26,321 nucleotides of DNA from Gnetum montanum (Eukaryota > Streptophyta > Gnetopsida > Gnetales > Gnetaceae). How positions within the stretch are numbered: the stretch's first letter is position 1; the number at the start of each line of letters is the position of its first letter. Below the pieces are notes generated by a model. It was not told where the DNA came from. It was given only the letters and a program-made list of their open reading frames with translations, and searched no databases. Shown piece by piece: positions 11,001 to 20,757 of the stretch. The DNA is taken from positions 610,978-637,298 of the forward strand of contig MNCI01000852.1 in the NCBI GenBank assembly GCA_015680685.1, written 5' to 3'. The translations under genes were made by a program, and so were the position numbers.

Positions 11001-11533
11001 ATAAGTCCATCATCAACCTGCTGAAGTGAATGCTTAGCAACAACAAGAGATGATAGCATGAGCAAATCCTCTATGTTTTATGGGCCTATAGAACGACATG
11101 CAAAACCGCAACGAGTAAGACTCCTTACAGTCTCATTTATGGATCTGAAGCTATGTTTCCTCTTGAGTTGTAGGTACCATCACTCTGGATGATCCTATAT
11201 GATGTCATGAGCGAAGCTCAGAATAACAAGTCAAGAATTATCAACCTCAACTCTATAGAGAAGGAGTGCGCGCAGACGCTGAGTCGCATTGAGCACTACC
11301 AGAGCAAGCAATAACAAAAACATCATGCAAACCCGCATGAACGACCAATACAGAAGGGAGACCTTGTCCTCAAAGCCATCCGTGAACATGTGAGAAAATT
11401 CTCAACCAAATGGGAAGGCCCATACATGGTCACTAAAGCCTTTGGGAATGGAGCCTTCAAGCTGGCGGACATGAACAACAACGAGTTCGCCAACCCGATG
11501 AATCACTCGTACATCAAGCCATACTACATCTGA
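8041..11533 (+). pseudogene. Element A pol relic: RT, RNase H, second RNase H, integrase
   Basis: Replication and integration polyprotein of a Tat-type Ty3/gypsy element. Frame 1 holds to 10880. RT begins with a linker block (VFAWSYNDM) and then GFIRVVDYSKWVSNI; the polymerase motif YVDD is at 8947-8958. The first RNase H runs about 9280-9730 (ALVFVLKKWRHYL). The second runs about 9770-10210 (TNNVVEYEGLLRGL, EDSQLVVNQI), typical of the Tat lineage. Integrase has an HHCC finger (HEGLCGGH, CDTCQ) near 10510-10640 and DLIGPI at about 10725. A 22-bp deletion near 10870 shifts the frame to frame 2, which ends KPYYI-stop at 11531-11533. The second catalytic Asp reads Glu (TENGPQF) and the catalytic Glu codon is TAG. 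The C-terminal KWEGPYMV block is present and there is no chromodomain. Fourteen stops interrupt frame 1, ten of them TAG. Confidence 0.85.
8071..8081 (+). promoter_or_regulatory. Possible splice acceptor before the RT frame
   Basis: TTTCATTTTGGCAG ends at 8080 and is followed by the pol reading frame, which is separated from the protease fragment by 3.3 kb. Ogre-type Tat elements are known to remove an intron between protease and RT. A pyrimidine-poor but T-rich tract followed by CAG is all I see, so this is weak. Confidence 0.25.
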
Positions 11534-11560
11534 AGCATGAATGTGGTAAGCCTATCCTTA

Positions 11561-11830
11561 GGTCATGACGTTAAACTAGCACAACAGCACGTCTACCATG
11601 ACATTAAACTAGCACAGCCTGTCTGCTATGACATAAAACTAGCAAAGTTGGCAATCGTCCGCTATGATGTTAAACTGGCACAGCTCATCCGCTACGATGT
11701 AAAACTGGCATAGCACATCCGCTATGACGTTAAATTGGCACAAACAGTCTGCTGGGATCTTAAACTAGCACAACCATCTGTTGGGACCTTAAAGCAGCAC
11801 ATGGTCTACCAAGACTTTAAACTAGGTTCG
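11561..11830. repeat. Minisatellite behind element A pol, about 9 units of 30 bp
   Basis: It starts 28 bp after the integrase stop. The unit is GTCYGCTATGAYGTTAAACT followed by GGCACAGC or similar. The last unit ends TAAACTAGGTTCGTGGCA, a terminal variant also seen in element B. Tandem repeats in this position are a described habit of Tat/Ogre elements. Confidence 0.9.
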
Positions 11831-11913
11831 TGGCATGTCCCCAACACGCATCTGCACCAAGTATGCACCAAGTGAGCATGCACACATCAAGCGAGCATGC
11901 ACAGTGCTGACAT

Positions 11914-11931
11914 GGGGGGGGGGGGGGGGGG
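11914..11931. repeat. Eighteen-G homopolymer
   Basis: A run of 18 G after CAT and before AG. Element B has CATGGGGTGGGACAT at the same place, so the run expanded in A. It could be the polypurine tract, followed by TGCAGTTCTAGAATG in both copies, but I prefer a later LTR start (see the LTR entries). Confidence 0.8.
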
Positions 11932-12199
11932 AGTTGCAGTTCTAGAATGTAGTTCATGATGCAATGAGGATGCGCTTTGGAACATATGCAACATCACCAT
12001 TCTTGACATCATGCTGATCCCCTGGAGATTTTGTATGACATCTCATTGACCCCTCGGACCTACCGTCGCCATGACCCATCACCCTAACGGTAGTTCCTCG
12101 GTCAATGCTTGCTGCTAGAGTTTTGGTAGTATTGTGGCCTAGTCACAATATTGCTACCCTCTAGCTCCCTGCCGACGCTTGGGCTCACATGATGTTTAG

Positions 12200-12490
12200 C
12201 TATGTGGTAGCTGATCCCATAGCTAAACTGAGAATGCATGCCTTTGGCAGGGATTTCAGAGCATCCGCACTCACAGCAACTCCCTGCTCCTTTGATGCCA
12301 GCTCCTTCGACGCTAGCTCCTCCATGTTAATGCTACCAAGGCCGCTGCTGGCCTTCCTACTTTGGACACCATGCATCAGCAAAGGTGTCCAAGAGCTTCA
12401 ACAATGCTTGCAGCAAGCAAGACCTTTGCCTTCATTTTGCATTGTGGCTATCTCTTCTGGTTTGCTCTCTGTGTTTGCAAGGTATGTTCT
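12200..12490 (-). pseudogene. Antisense reading frame between pol and LTR, element A copy
   Basis: On the minus strand this frame aligns residue by residue with the copy in element B: SKPEEIATMQNEGKGLA, then GVQSRKASSGLGSI.MEELAS, then a block ending KACILSLAMGSAT. One TGA interrupts the A copy. I do not recognise the protein. Antisense frames between pol and the 3' LTR are known in Tat relatives such as Grande, so the position fits. The plus strand is also open here, so coding remains unproven. Confidence 0.4.
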
Positions 12491-13261
12491 GGAGAGGCGT
12501 CAGCCGAAGGTGCGTCTTGCCATAATAGAAAATGCTACAGTGTTGTGAAGTAAGTGCCTCAACTAGCTTGGCTACTTTAGAGTGCAAATTCCATGATGTG
12601 CGGAACATAGCTCGCCACATGGGAAGCATCTATAGGTAGGTCAAAACCATACATGGATGTAACACAACTCATCCTGGGAAAGAAACACCTGTCCTACAAG
12701 TGGTCAAAGGTCAACGAAAGTAAAGATGAAAACATGAACAACTCCCTCATGAGCACTCTGATGAGAGATTCTGCTAAGCCTCATCTTTACCCTTTTTCTG
12801 AATCCCCTTCATACTTACTTCGTCCATCCCCCCACAAAAACCAATGCAACACGCTCAAGCATAGCGAAGTGACGTCTTGACGATCACCAAATAATAATGT
12901 TAGCATTTTTTCTTCTATGGTGTTTTGTATTCTTTGTCAACGTCCATCGGGCTCGTACTCTAGACATCGACAAAGAGGGACCAATGAAATACCCCAAAAT
13001 TTGAAGGCATGCTTGCTTCACCAAGTCTTTTCAATTCGCACAGTGTCACAGCAGTTCTTCAAGAGATGGATGCCCTGATGTTTAGACTATCAAGTTCGGC
13101 AAGTTTTCTAATCTCGGTGTCAATAGGCTAAATGGATTCTCCAGCCTGCCCACCTGAGTAGTTTACCCAGCTGACAACGCACTCAAGGGCAATGCGTGGA
13201 ATTATTGGCAGTGCTCAGAATGTGCAAAATAGTTTGGAAAGTTTTCTAAGTCTAGGGGTTT

Positions 13262-13869
13262 GCTACGCTACGCTGCGCTATGTAGCGTAGCAAACTTCAG
13301 AAAATGATTATAGAATGAAGTGACTCAGTAAGTTTTCTAAGTCAAGGAGTTTTGCTACACTACGCTGGGCTATGTAGCATAGCAGACTTCAGAAGAAGTT
13401 TGCAGAAGTGAAGTGCTATGCTATGCTACGCTATGCAGTGTAGCATAATGTAACAAAAGCTAGGCAATCAGACCTCTAGCCTGACTTCAAGTCCTCCAAC
13501 AATGTCCCCTTTTGCCAGAAAGTAGCAAACTTGGCAAAAGGAAAACCATGTTGGTTGCTATGCTATGATGAGCTACATGGCGTAGCGCAGCGTAGCAATT
13601 ATGTGGAAGTGAAAGGAGGTATCTCAAAGGGCGGGATTAGCAAGTTTGCAAGTTCTGCAATGCAAAAGGAAGAATTTGCAAATTGGCAATGTTTTTTGTG
13701 ACCAAGGCCAGTTGCTATGCTATGCTATGCTACGTAGCGTAGCATAGCATAGTAAATATGCAATAAATAGTCAACATGCTTCACAGGCTTCCAACACATG
13801 CAGCGAGATGCGTAACAAGATGCTACGCTATGCCAACATGCTACGCTACAAAGCACAGCACAGTGTAGC
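13262..13869. repeat. Cluster of six GCTAC/GCTAT palindromes in LTR A
   Basis: Hairpin-forming units at 13262-13291, 13354-13383, 13415-13454, 13557-13596, 13714-13752 and 13822-13869. Each has a left arm of GCTAC/GCTAT pentamers and a right arm of GTAGC/ATAGC pentamers. The first has perfect 10-bp arms (GCTACGCTAC against GTAGCGTAGC); the fifth is a near-perfect 39-bp palindrome. The spacers between them are unrelated AT-rich sequence. Confidence 0.85.
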
Positions 13870-14099
13870 AAGCAGGTACACTACATCAATGCACTTCACC
13901 TAATTGCACTGTTGGCACACATCTCCAAACTCTGACAATGCAATTATGGCATGCCAGGCTTACAATTACAGTGTGGCAGGCTCATAATTACAATGGTCAT
14001 GCATGTCCAACGATCATGCAGGCACATGCAGCATAGATAGGTCAACGCAAGCCCCGGGCACATGGCATCCAAACTGCACCTTTCACATGCCTTTGGCCC

Positions 14100-14107
14100 T
14101 ATAAATA
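14100..14107 (+). promoter_or_regulatory. TATA box of LTR A
   Basis: GGCCCTATAAATACCCCAATGAGCA-type context, identical in layout to the LTR B box, about 630 bp before the LTR end. Transcription would start roughly 30 bp downstream. Confidence 0.6.
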
Positions 14108-14734
14108 CCCCAATGAGCAATGCTCGAAGGGTCTTGGGTTAATTTTTTTAGCAATTTGGTCAGATGACAATTTTTTTGGCTGATAAGCAAAAAAAAGGTT
14201 AGGACTGTAACCTTAAGCATTGTAAGCTTTCTTTTTGACATTGTAAACCGTTAGCACTCTTAGTTGGCATTTTTTTCTACTCTTTTCTATAACCTTGGTA
14301 GCATTCCCATTGTTAACTCCTGAATCCGCGTTCAAGCACACAGCCGTCTTGGTTACCTTTGGGATCTCTGCACCTCCCAGCATTGCGTAAACAATTGTAT
14401 CCACCTTAATAGAGTGAAGTCATAATCTTGAAGCGGTGCATTTTTCTAACTACATTCTACTTTGTTTTCTTTCTTATCGTTGCATTTTTACATTATTTTA
14501 TATCCCTCTTACATTTAAATTTTTCATTTTATGCTAGAGGTATTGTTTTCAAATTATTCGTTTATGAAAGGTTATATTAACATCGTCTACGTCCCTGTTT
14601 GATTGACCAGACCGTCCAGGGCACCCTGTTTCCATTTTTATCTAGCACAACCCTCCCACGGATTTGGGGTTAAGACTGTCAACAATTGATGACCTCTCAG
14701 TGTTTTACAACCACCGACATTTTCGGTCGCTACA

Positions 14735-16519
14735 ACCCCAAATTCCCAGATGAGTATGTTAGCACTGTAAATTCCATCTTGCCAAATCTCGAGGCTACTT
14801 TAAACTTCGATGGTGCCGCAACCGTGTGAGGGGGTAGTGCTTCCGCTGTCATTACATTCCCCTCTGGAGAAATGCAACCCCCAACTTATCATTTTATGTT
14901 CCCTTGTACAAACAATGTGGTAGAATATGAGGGCTTACTCAGAGGGCTCCTAGTAGCCCAAGCAGTGCACATACAACACTTAGCGATTCATGGAGATTTT
15001 TATAGTTGTGAATCAAATCACCAAAGTCTACTCCTGCAAAGCTACACACCTGCAACTCTACTGCAACCTAGCAAAAACCCTACTTAAACAGTTTGCAACT
15101 ACATATGTTTAACATGTACCATGTAACAAAAACACCGTAGAAGATGCCCTAGCCACCTTAGCATTAAATATTCCATCACACTTATTCGCGAGTTTGCCAA
15201 CTTTGATTACCGAGTGTAGGGAGCCTATCACTCAGGTGGGACACGTAGCCTCTGTTAGCATTGCAAACACCCAGGAATGGTACTCCAACATTAAAGCCTA
15301 CCTACAACACAGTGAGCCCCCATGCAAATTAACATATACCCAGAGAGATGCGATCCGTAAGTGTGCTTGGCAGTATGTGCTCATGGGAGATAACTCCCTG
15401 TGTAGATGCTCCTATGACGGGATACTACTGGTATGCGTAAATGAGGAGCAAGCACAAAAGGTGATTAATGAAGTACATGAGGGAGTATGCGGTGGACACA
15501 TAGCACCTAGGTCTATGACTGCGAAAATTAGATGTCTAGGATACTATTGGCCTCACATGGAGCGTGATTACCTAACCAAAGTCAAGACGTGTGATACGTG
15601 CCAATGATACGCAAATCTCATACACGTTTCACCCACAGAACTACATCCAATGCAAATCACATGGACTTTCCAACAATGGAGGCTAGACCTCATAGGACCT
15701 ATCACGCCTATGTCTTCTGCAGAGCATAGCTTCATCATTACCGCCACTGAGTATTTCACTAAGTGGGTGGAGGCTATTCCCTTGAGGAAAATGACATCTC
15801 AGCAAGTTTGCCACTTCATCTTGGACAACATCATGATAAGGTTTGGGCTTCCCATGACTATTGTGACTGACAACAGGCCACAATTTAGTAGTTCAGAAAC
15901 CCAAACATTCTGCAGCAATCTTGGCATCAGACAATCATTCTCCTTGCCATACTACCCACAGGCCAATGAATAAGTAGAGGCTACAAATAAGTCCATCATC
16001 AACTTGCTGAAAAAAATGCTTAACAACAATAAGAGGCGATGGCATGAGAAAGTCCTCTATGTGCTATGGGCTTATAGGACGACATGCAGGACTGCGACAA
16101 GTAAGACACCTTATAGTCTTATTTATGGATCTGAAGTGGTGTTACCTCTTGAGTTGCAGGTACCTTCACTCTGGATGATCCTATCAAATTTTGTGAGCGA
16201 AGCCCAGAACAACAAGTCGAGGATCATCGACCTCGACTCAATAGAGGAGGAGCACACGCAAACACTGGATCGTATAGAGCACTACTAGAACAAGCAATGA
16301 CAAAAACATCATGCAAATACGCATCAATGACCAATACAGAAGGGAGACCTCATTCTCAAGGCTTCCCATGAGTGTATGAAAAAATTCTTAGCAAAATGGG
16401 AAGGTCCATATATGGTCACAAAAGCATTTGGGAATGGGGCCTTCAAATTGGCAGACATGGAGAACAATGAGTTTGCAAATTTGATGAATCACTCGTACCT
16501 CAAGCCGTACTACATCTGA
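14735..16519 (+). pseudogene. Element B pol relic: partial second RNase H and integrase
   Basis: Begins abruptly after LTR A inside the second RNase H, at the point matching about 9773 in element A. TNNVVEYEGLLRGLL is intact. A 2-nt loss near 15000 moves the frame from 1 to 2. Integrase is better kept than in A: HHCC finger (HEGVCGGH, CDTCQ), DLIGPI, the second catalytic Asp in VTDNRPQF, and the catalytic Glu in VEATNKS just after a TAA at 15971-15973. The C-terminal block KWEGPYMVTKAF and the final KPYYI-stop match A. Stops in frame 2 include TGA at 15605-15607 and TAG at 16286-16288. RT and the first RNase H are missing. Confidence 0.85.
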
Positions 16520-16541
16520 TGCATGAAGCAGGTAAGCAATC

Positions 16542-16933
16542 ATCCGCTATAACATAAAATTGGCAAATAGATAGTCTGCTATGACTATAAATTGGCACAG
16601 AACGTCTGCTATGATGTAAAACTGGCACAGACAGTCCGCTATGACTATAAACTGGCATAGATCATCTGCTACAATGTAAAACTGGCAAAGCAGTCCACTA
16701 TGACTATAAACTGGCATAGACTATCCGCCATGATGTAAAACTAGCACAAATGATCTGCTAGGACCTTAAACTAGCTCATCCATTGTTCGCTACGACGATA
16801 AACTAGCACAACGGTCTGCTGGGATGTTAAACCAGCATAGCAACTGTCCGCTATGACGTTAAACTGGCACATATGGTCTGCTGGGACCTTAAACTAGCAC
16901 ATCATGGTCTACCAGGACCTTAAACTATGTTCG
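16542..16933. repeat. Minisatellite behind element B pol, about 13 units of 30 bp
   Basis: Same unit family as in A but longer. Units 2 to 7 alternate between GACTATAAACTGGCA and GATGTAAAACTGGCA types, so this part has a dimeric (about 60 bp) higher-order period. The last unit is the same terminal variant as in A (CTATGTTCGTGGCA). Confidence 0.9.
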
Positions 16934-17258
16934 TGGCACATCCTCAACATGCATCTACACCAATACATAATAAGCGAACATGCACAGTGCTGACATGGGG
17001 TGGGACATTGCAGTTCTAGAATGCAGTTCATGATGCCATGGAAACACCCTCTGAAACATATTCAACACCACCACTCTTGGTATCTTGCTGATCCTCTAGA
17101 GATGTTATACGACATCATGTTGACCATCTAGACCTATTGCCGCCACTGCTCATCGCCCTGGCAGTAGCTTCCCTAGTCAGTGCCTACTACTGGAGTTCCA
17201 ACAGTATTGTGACCGAGCCACAATATTGTTAACCTCCAACCCCTACTAGCATCCAAGC

Positions 17259-17582
17259 TCAAAAGACATTTAGTTTTTGAGTAGCCAATCCCATAGCTAA
17301 ACTAAGAATGCTTGCCTTCAGCAGGGATTCTTGAGCATTTGCATTCACAGTGGCTCGTAGCCTCCTTGATGCCAACTCCTCCACACTGATGCTACGAAGG
17401 CCATTATTAGCCTTCCTAGTTTGGACGCTGCATGTCTCAGCAACAACATCAGTTACACCAGTAGCATCCACAGCAAGACCTTCACCTTTGTTTTGCATCA
17501 TCGTTGTTTCTCTTGGTTTACTCTTTGTTATGTTTGCAGTGTGTGCATCAGAGGGACATTGGTCGAAGGTGCATCTTTCCAC
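17259..17582 (-). pseudogene. Antisense reading frame between pol and LTR, element B copy
   Basis: A 107-codon open frame on the minus strand starting MERCTFDQCP. SVQTRKANNGLRSISVEELA and KASILSLAMGLAT match the A copy in the same frame, with a short in-frame length difference between them. Unrecognised. The plus strand is also partly open, so this could be conserved noncoding DNA. Confidence 0.4.
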
Positions 17583-18585
17583 ATCAGCAAATGCTATAGT
17601 GTTACGAGGTGGTTGTCTTGATTAGCTTGGCTACTTCAGAGTGCACATCTCGTCCTATCCCTTGAACCCCTTCCTGCAATTCCATTCTATCCCCTCTTTT
17701 ACAAGCTTCTCCCGACGCTTATCAAACCCTTCCATTTGCCCAACCGCAAAGTCCATGACGTGCGTAACATAGTTCACTACATGGGAAGCATCTATAGGTG
17801 GGTTAAAGCCCCATGTGGGTGTAACAAAACTCATCCTAGGAAAGAAACACCTATCCTACACACACAAGGTTATTTGAAAATGTAAAAGATAAAACAAAAA
17901 AAGGCAAAATCATAAGAGAGCAGAGCTCACGTGCAAAAAAAAAAAAACAAAAAAAATGTACCCAAAACAAATGGTACATAAGCTATTTTGCAATCATCCT
18001 TTCTCTAAGCATTTTGATGAGAGGTTGAAGATCAACAAAAGAAAAGATGACCATACAAGCAACCCCCTCATAAGCACTCCGACGAGGGATTCTCCTAAGC
18101 CCCATCTTTACCATTTTCCTGAACCTCCTTCCTCCCCGCTTAACCCTTCCCCCTTCCACGCATAACCAATGCAACATTCTCAAGCATAGCTAAGCGACAT
18201 CTTGGCAATCACCAAAGAGCAATGTTAGCGTTTTATCTTTCATGGTGTTTCGTATTCTTTGTCGGTGTCTCTTGGGTCCATCCTCTAGACGTCGACAAAG
18301 AGGGGCCAATGAAACACCCTATATTTTCAAAGCATTCTTGCTTCACCGGGTTAATGGAATTCAGGCAGCATCATGGCATTTTGGCAAAAAAATGGACACT
18401 CTGAGTTTAGACTGTCTAGTTCAGAAACTTTTCTACTCTCAGTGTTGACAGGCCTAACAGACTCTCCAACCTACCCACCTTGGTAGTTCATCCAGTAGAC
18501 AATCTACTTAGGAGTAATGTTTGGGGTTGTCGGCGGTGCTCAGGCTACACAAAATAGTTCGGTAAGTTTTCTAGTCAAGAAGTTT

Positions 18586-19270
18586 GCTACGCTACACTAT
18601 GCTATGTAGCATAGAAAGCCTTAGAAGATAGTTGTAGGATGAAGTTCTATGCTATGCTACGCTACGCAGTGTAGCATAGCATAGTAAGAACAAGACAGAA
18701 AGTCCCAGCTTACCTAGTGATTTCAATTGCACTGGGCAAGCACTTCCAACCTTCAAAACTAGTAGGCTATGTTGGCTACTACACTATTCTTAACTTCAAG
18801 TCCTTCAACAAAGCTCCTCTTGCTAGAAAAGTAGCAAATCAAGAAAAAAGTAGGCTATGTTGGCTACTACGCTATGCTACACTATGTAGCATAGCACAGC
18901 ATAGCAATGATGCAAGAAAAATAGAAGGCATCTCAGAATGCAGGATCAGCAAGTTTGCATGCTTCATGTCGCAAAGAGAAAAGGTTGCAAATTGCAGTTA
19001 AGACCAACTGCTACACTATGTAGCGTAGCATAGCATAGCAAACATCAGAGCTAGCCAAAACACTTCAAAAGATTCTAGCAAGTGCAGTTAACTTCAACGC
19101 AAATTTCTACTTTGAATTAATGGCTATGCTGTGCTACGCTACATAGCATAGCACCACGTCGCAAGATGCTACGCTACGCCAAGCATGCTACGCTGCATAG
19201 CGTAGCGCTGCGTAGCAAGCTGCTATGCTATGCTAAACATGCTATGCGCCACACTATAGCATAGTGTAGC
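18586..19270. repeat. Cluster of seven GCTAC/GCTAT palindromes in LTR B
   Basis: Units at 18586-18614, 18647-18684, 18863-18905, 19010-19039, 19123-19152, 19168-19216 and 19222-19270. The number, order and loop sequences differ from LTR A, although several positions correspond. The second is a near-perfect 38-bp palindrome. Confidence 0.85.
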
Positions 19271-19464
19271 AAATGGCTACACTGCTTTAGCATGCTTCAC
19301 CCCTTATCTACATAACTAGCATGCATATTCAATTCTGATAGCCTAGTTTTAGCCTAACAAGCTCATCAATCAACTTTGCATGTCCATGCAGCATGGACAC
19401 GTCAACATCTTGCAGGTCCAGGACATGTGTCATCCAAGCCTCATTTCACTTGTCCCCCTAGCCC

Positions 19465-19472
19465 TATAAATA
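19465..19472 (+). promoter_or_regulatory. TATA box of LTR B
   Basis: GCCCTATAAATACCC followed by TAATGAGCAACACTC, the same context as in LTR A. Confidence 0.6.
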
Positions 19473-20316
19473 CCCTAATGAGCAACACTCAAAGGGTTGG
19501 CAAATTGTTGGTTGGCAAGTTGTTGGCTGGCATATTTGAACAAAGGTTGGCAAATTAAGCATTCAGTTGGCAAAAATCTGTGCAAAAAGCATTAGCAAAC
19601 TTGAGTAGTTACCAAATTCTGTTAGTGGTTGGCAAAAAAAATCCCCTATTTCAGTTAATATCTTGTTAACAAGGTTGGCAAGTTGGCTTTGTAGCATTTT
19701 CACATTGTTGGCTTTTGAGTCCACGTTCAAGCACATTGTTGGCTTGCTTTGAATGTCTTGGTTACTTTTGGGATCTCTGTGCTTCCCAGTGTTGCACAAC
19801 TGATTGTATCCACTTTGGCAAAGTAAAGTCATAAACTTGAAGCAGTGCACTTCCTAAATTTTTCTTTACTTTCTTGTTTATCATTTCATTCTACATTGTT
19901 TTCGCTTCTTCGCATTTAACAATTGTTATTTTATGTTATAAGTACCATTTTTCACATTAAACGTTTGCAAAAGGTTATTGACATCGATTAAGTCCCTGTC
20001 TGATTGACCAGACTGTTCAGGGCACCCTGTTTTTATTTAATCCAGCACAGCCCTCGTGCGGATACGAGGTTAAGATTGTCACGACTGATGACCTCTCGGT
20101 GTTTTCCAGCCACCGATGTTTTTGGTCGCTACACCATGCATCATGTATAGTAACATAGAGTACCACTATGTGAAAAAATTATGGATCATAAAGAGGACAT
20201 CACTTCAAGCATGCAGTTAATATGTGAATGTCATAGAAATTCAAAGGTGCCTATATGCAGTAGTCACTAAATAGGAAGGCAATCAGTGGCTGATAACTAG
20301 AAATGAGACTAACTCA

Positions 20317-20757
20317 ATGATGCGCATGGAACTAGCTAAGATCCTCATAGGTTCTTACAAAGAAAGAATGAATCAACTGAGGCTGGTTATTGACTATGGT
20401 GCTACATATGTAGAAGTAGTAATTATCTTTGACTATTCATCATCTACGATGGCCTGGTTTGTACAAAAAAATGTTGTAAATAGGTTTTCTATGCCACAAG
20501 AATTGATTTTAGATAATAAAAATTGTCATGACCTTAGGATTTGAAAGATAAAGTCTTAACTAGGAGATAAGGTGTTCTATTGGAATCCCATGCATGTGCC
20601 TCCATGCACAAAATTCCAAACATTATGGAAGGATCCTTACATTATCTATGAAACCTTTCCATTCAAGGCCATGATGATATATCATCCTGACAGCCCAAGT
20701 AAAAGGATTTTGGTCAACACCCATCAATGCAAGCCTTTCCTTGAAAAAATTGATTGA
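20317..20757 (+). pseudogene. Integrase fragment of a second Ty3/gypsy family
   Basis: One frame, two blocks. The first resembles the integrase catalytic core: VIDYGATYVEVVII (compare IDY.TKWVEA), then VVNRFSMPQELILDNKN (compare RFG.P..LI.DNG), so the first two catalytic Asp regions are present. After a short stretch with two stops it passes directly to the C-terminal domain: GDKVFYWNPMHVPP, KFQTLWKDPYIIYETFP, VNTHQCKPFLEKID-stop. The part carrying the catalytic Glu is missing, so there is an internal deletion that stays in frame. The sequence is unlike the integrases of A and B. Confidence 0.6.

Larger units (their letters stand above)
12985..14734 (+). repeat. LTR shared by elements A and B (A's 3' LTR)
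   Basis: The 3' border is firm: A and B match up to GGTCGCTACA and diverge immediately after. The end contains a stem-loop, CCGACATTTTCGG. The 5' border is inferred: a purine tract CAAAGAGGGA followed by CCAA and TGAAATACCCC, matched in B. This gives about 1.75 kb with TG...CA ends. The alternative start after the G tract (11935) would give 2.8 kb. Contents in order: pentamer palindromes, a TATA box at 14100, then a U5-like T-rich stretch. No primer binding site follows, because element B's internal sequence starts directly at 14735. Confidence 0.65.
8041..20133 (+). mobile_element. Tandem pair of Tat-lineage Ty3/gypsy retrotransposons (A and B)
   Basis: The order is pol A, minisatellite, antisense frame, LTR, partial pol B, minisatellite, antisense frame, LTR. 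A single LTR between two internal regions is what unequal recombination between LTRs leaves, here with loss of B's leader, gag, protease, RT and first RNase H. Element A's own 5' LTR, gag and protease are not joined to it; the protease fragment at 4351-4760 may or may not be part of it. Assignment to Tat rests on the second RNase H, the 3' minisatellite and the antisense frame. Confidence 0.7.
18310..20133 (+). repeat. 3' LTR of element B
   Basis: Counterpart of LTR A: purine tract CAAAGAGGGG then CCAA and TGAAACACCC, a palindrome cluster, TATA at 19465, a U5-like region, and the same stem-loop end with TTTTTGGTCGCTACA at 20133. The sequence after 20133 is unrelated to what follows LTR A. About 1.8 kb if the inferred 5' border is right. 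The two LTRs differ by many substitutions and indels, so they are not a young pair. Confidence 0.65.

Noticed and set aside
14213-14404. 63-codon minus-strand frame in LTR A
   Set aside because: Lies in the R/U5 part of the LTR, has no match in meaning or start with LTR B (95-codon frame at 19563-19850 only partly overlaps in position), and no protein features.
11935-14734. LTR starting directly after the G tract (2.8 kb)
   Set aside because: Possible, but it would place the antisense frame inside the LTR. The purine tract followed by TGAAA at 12985 and 18310 is equally conserved and gives a more usual layout. Not settled.
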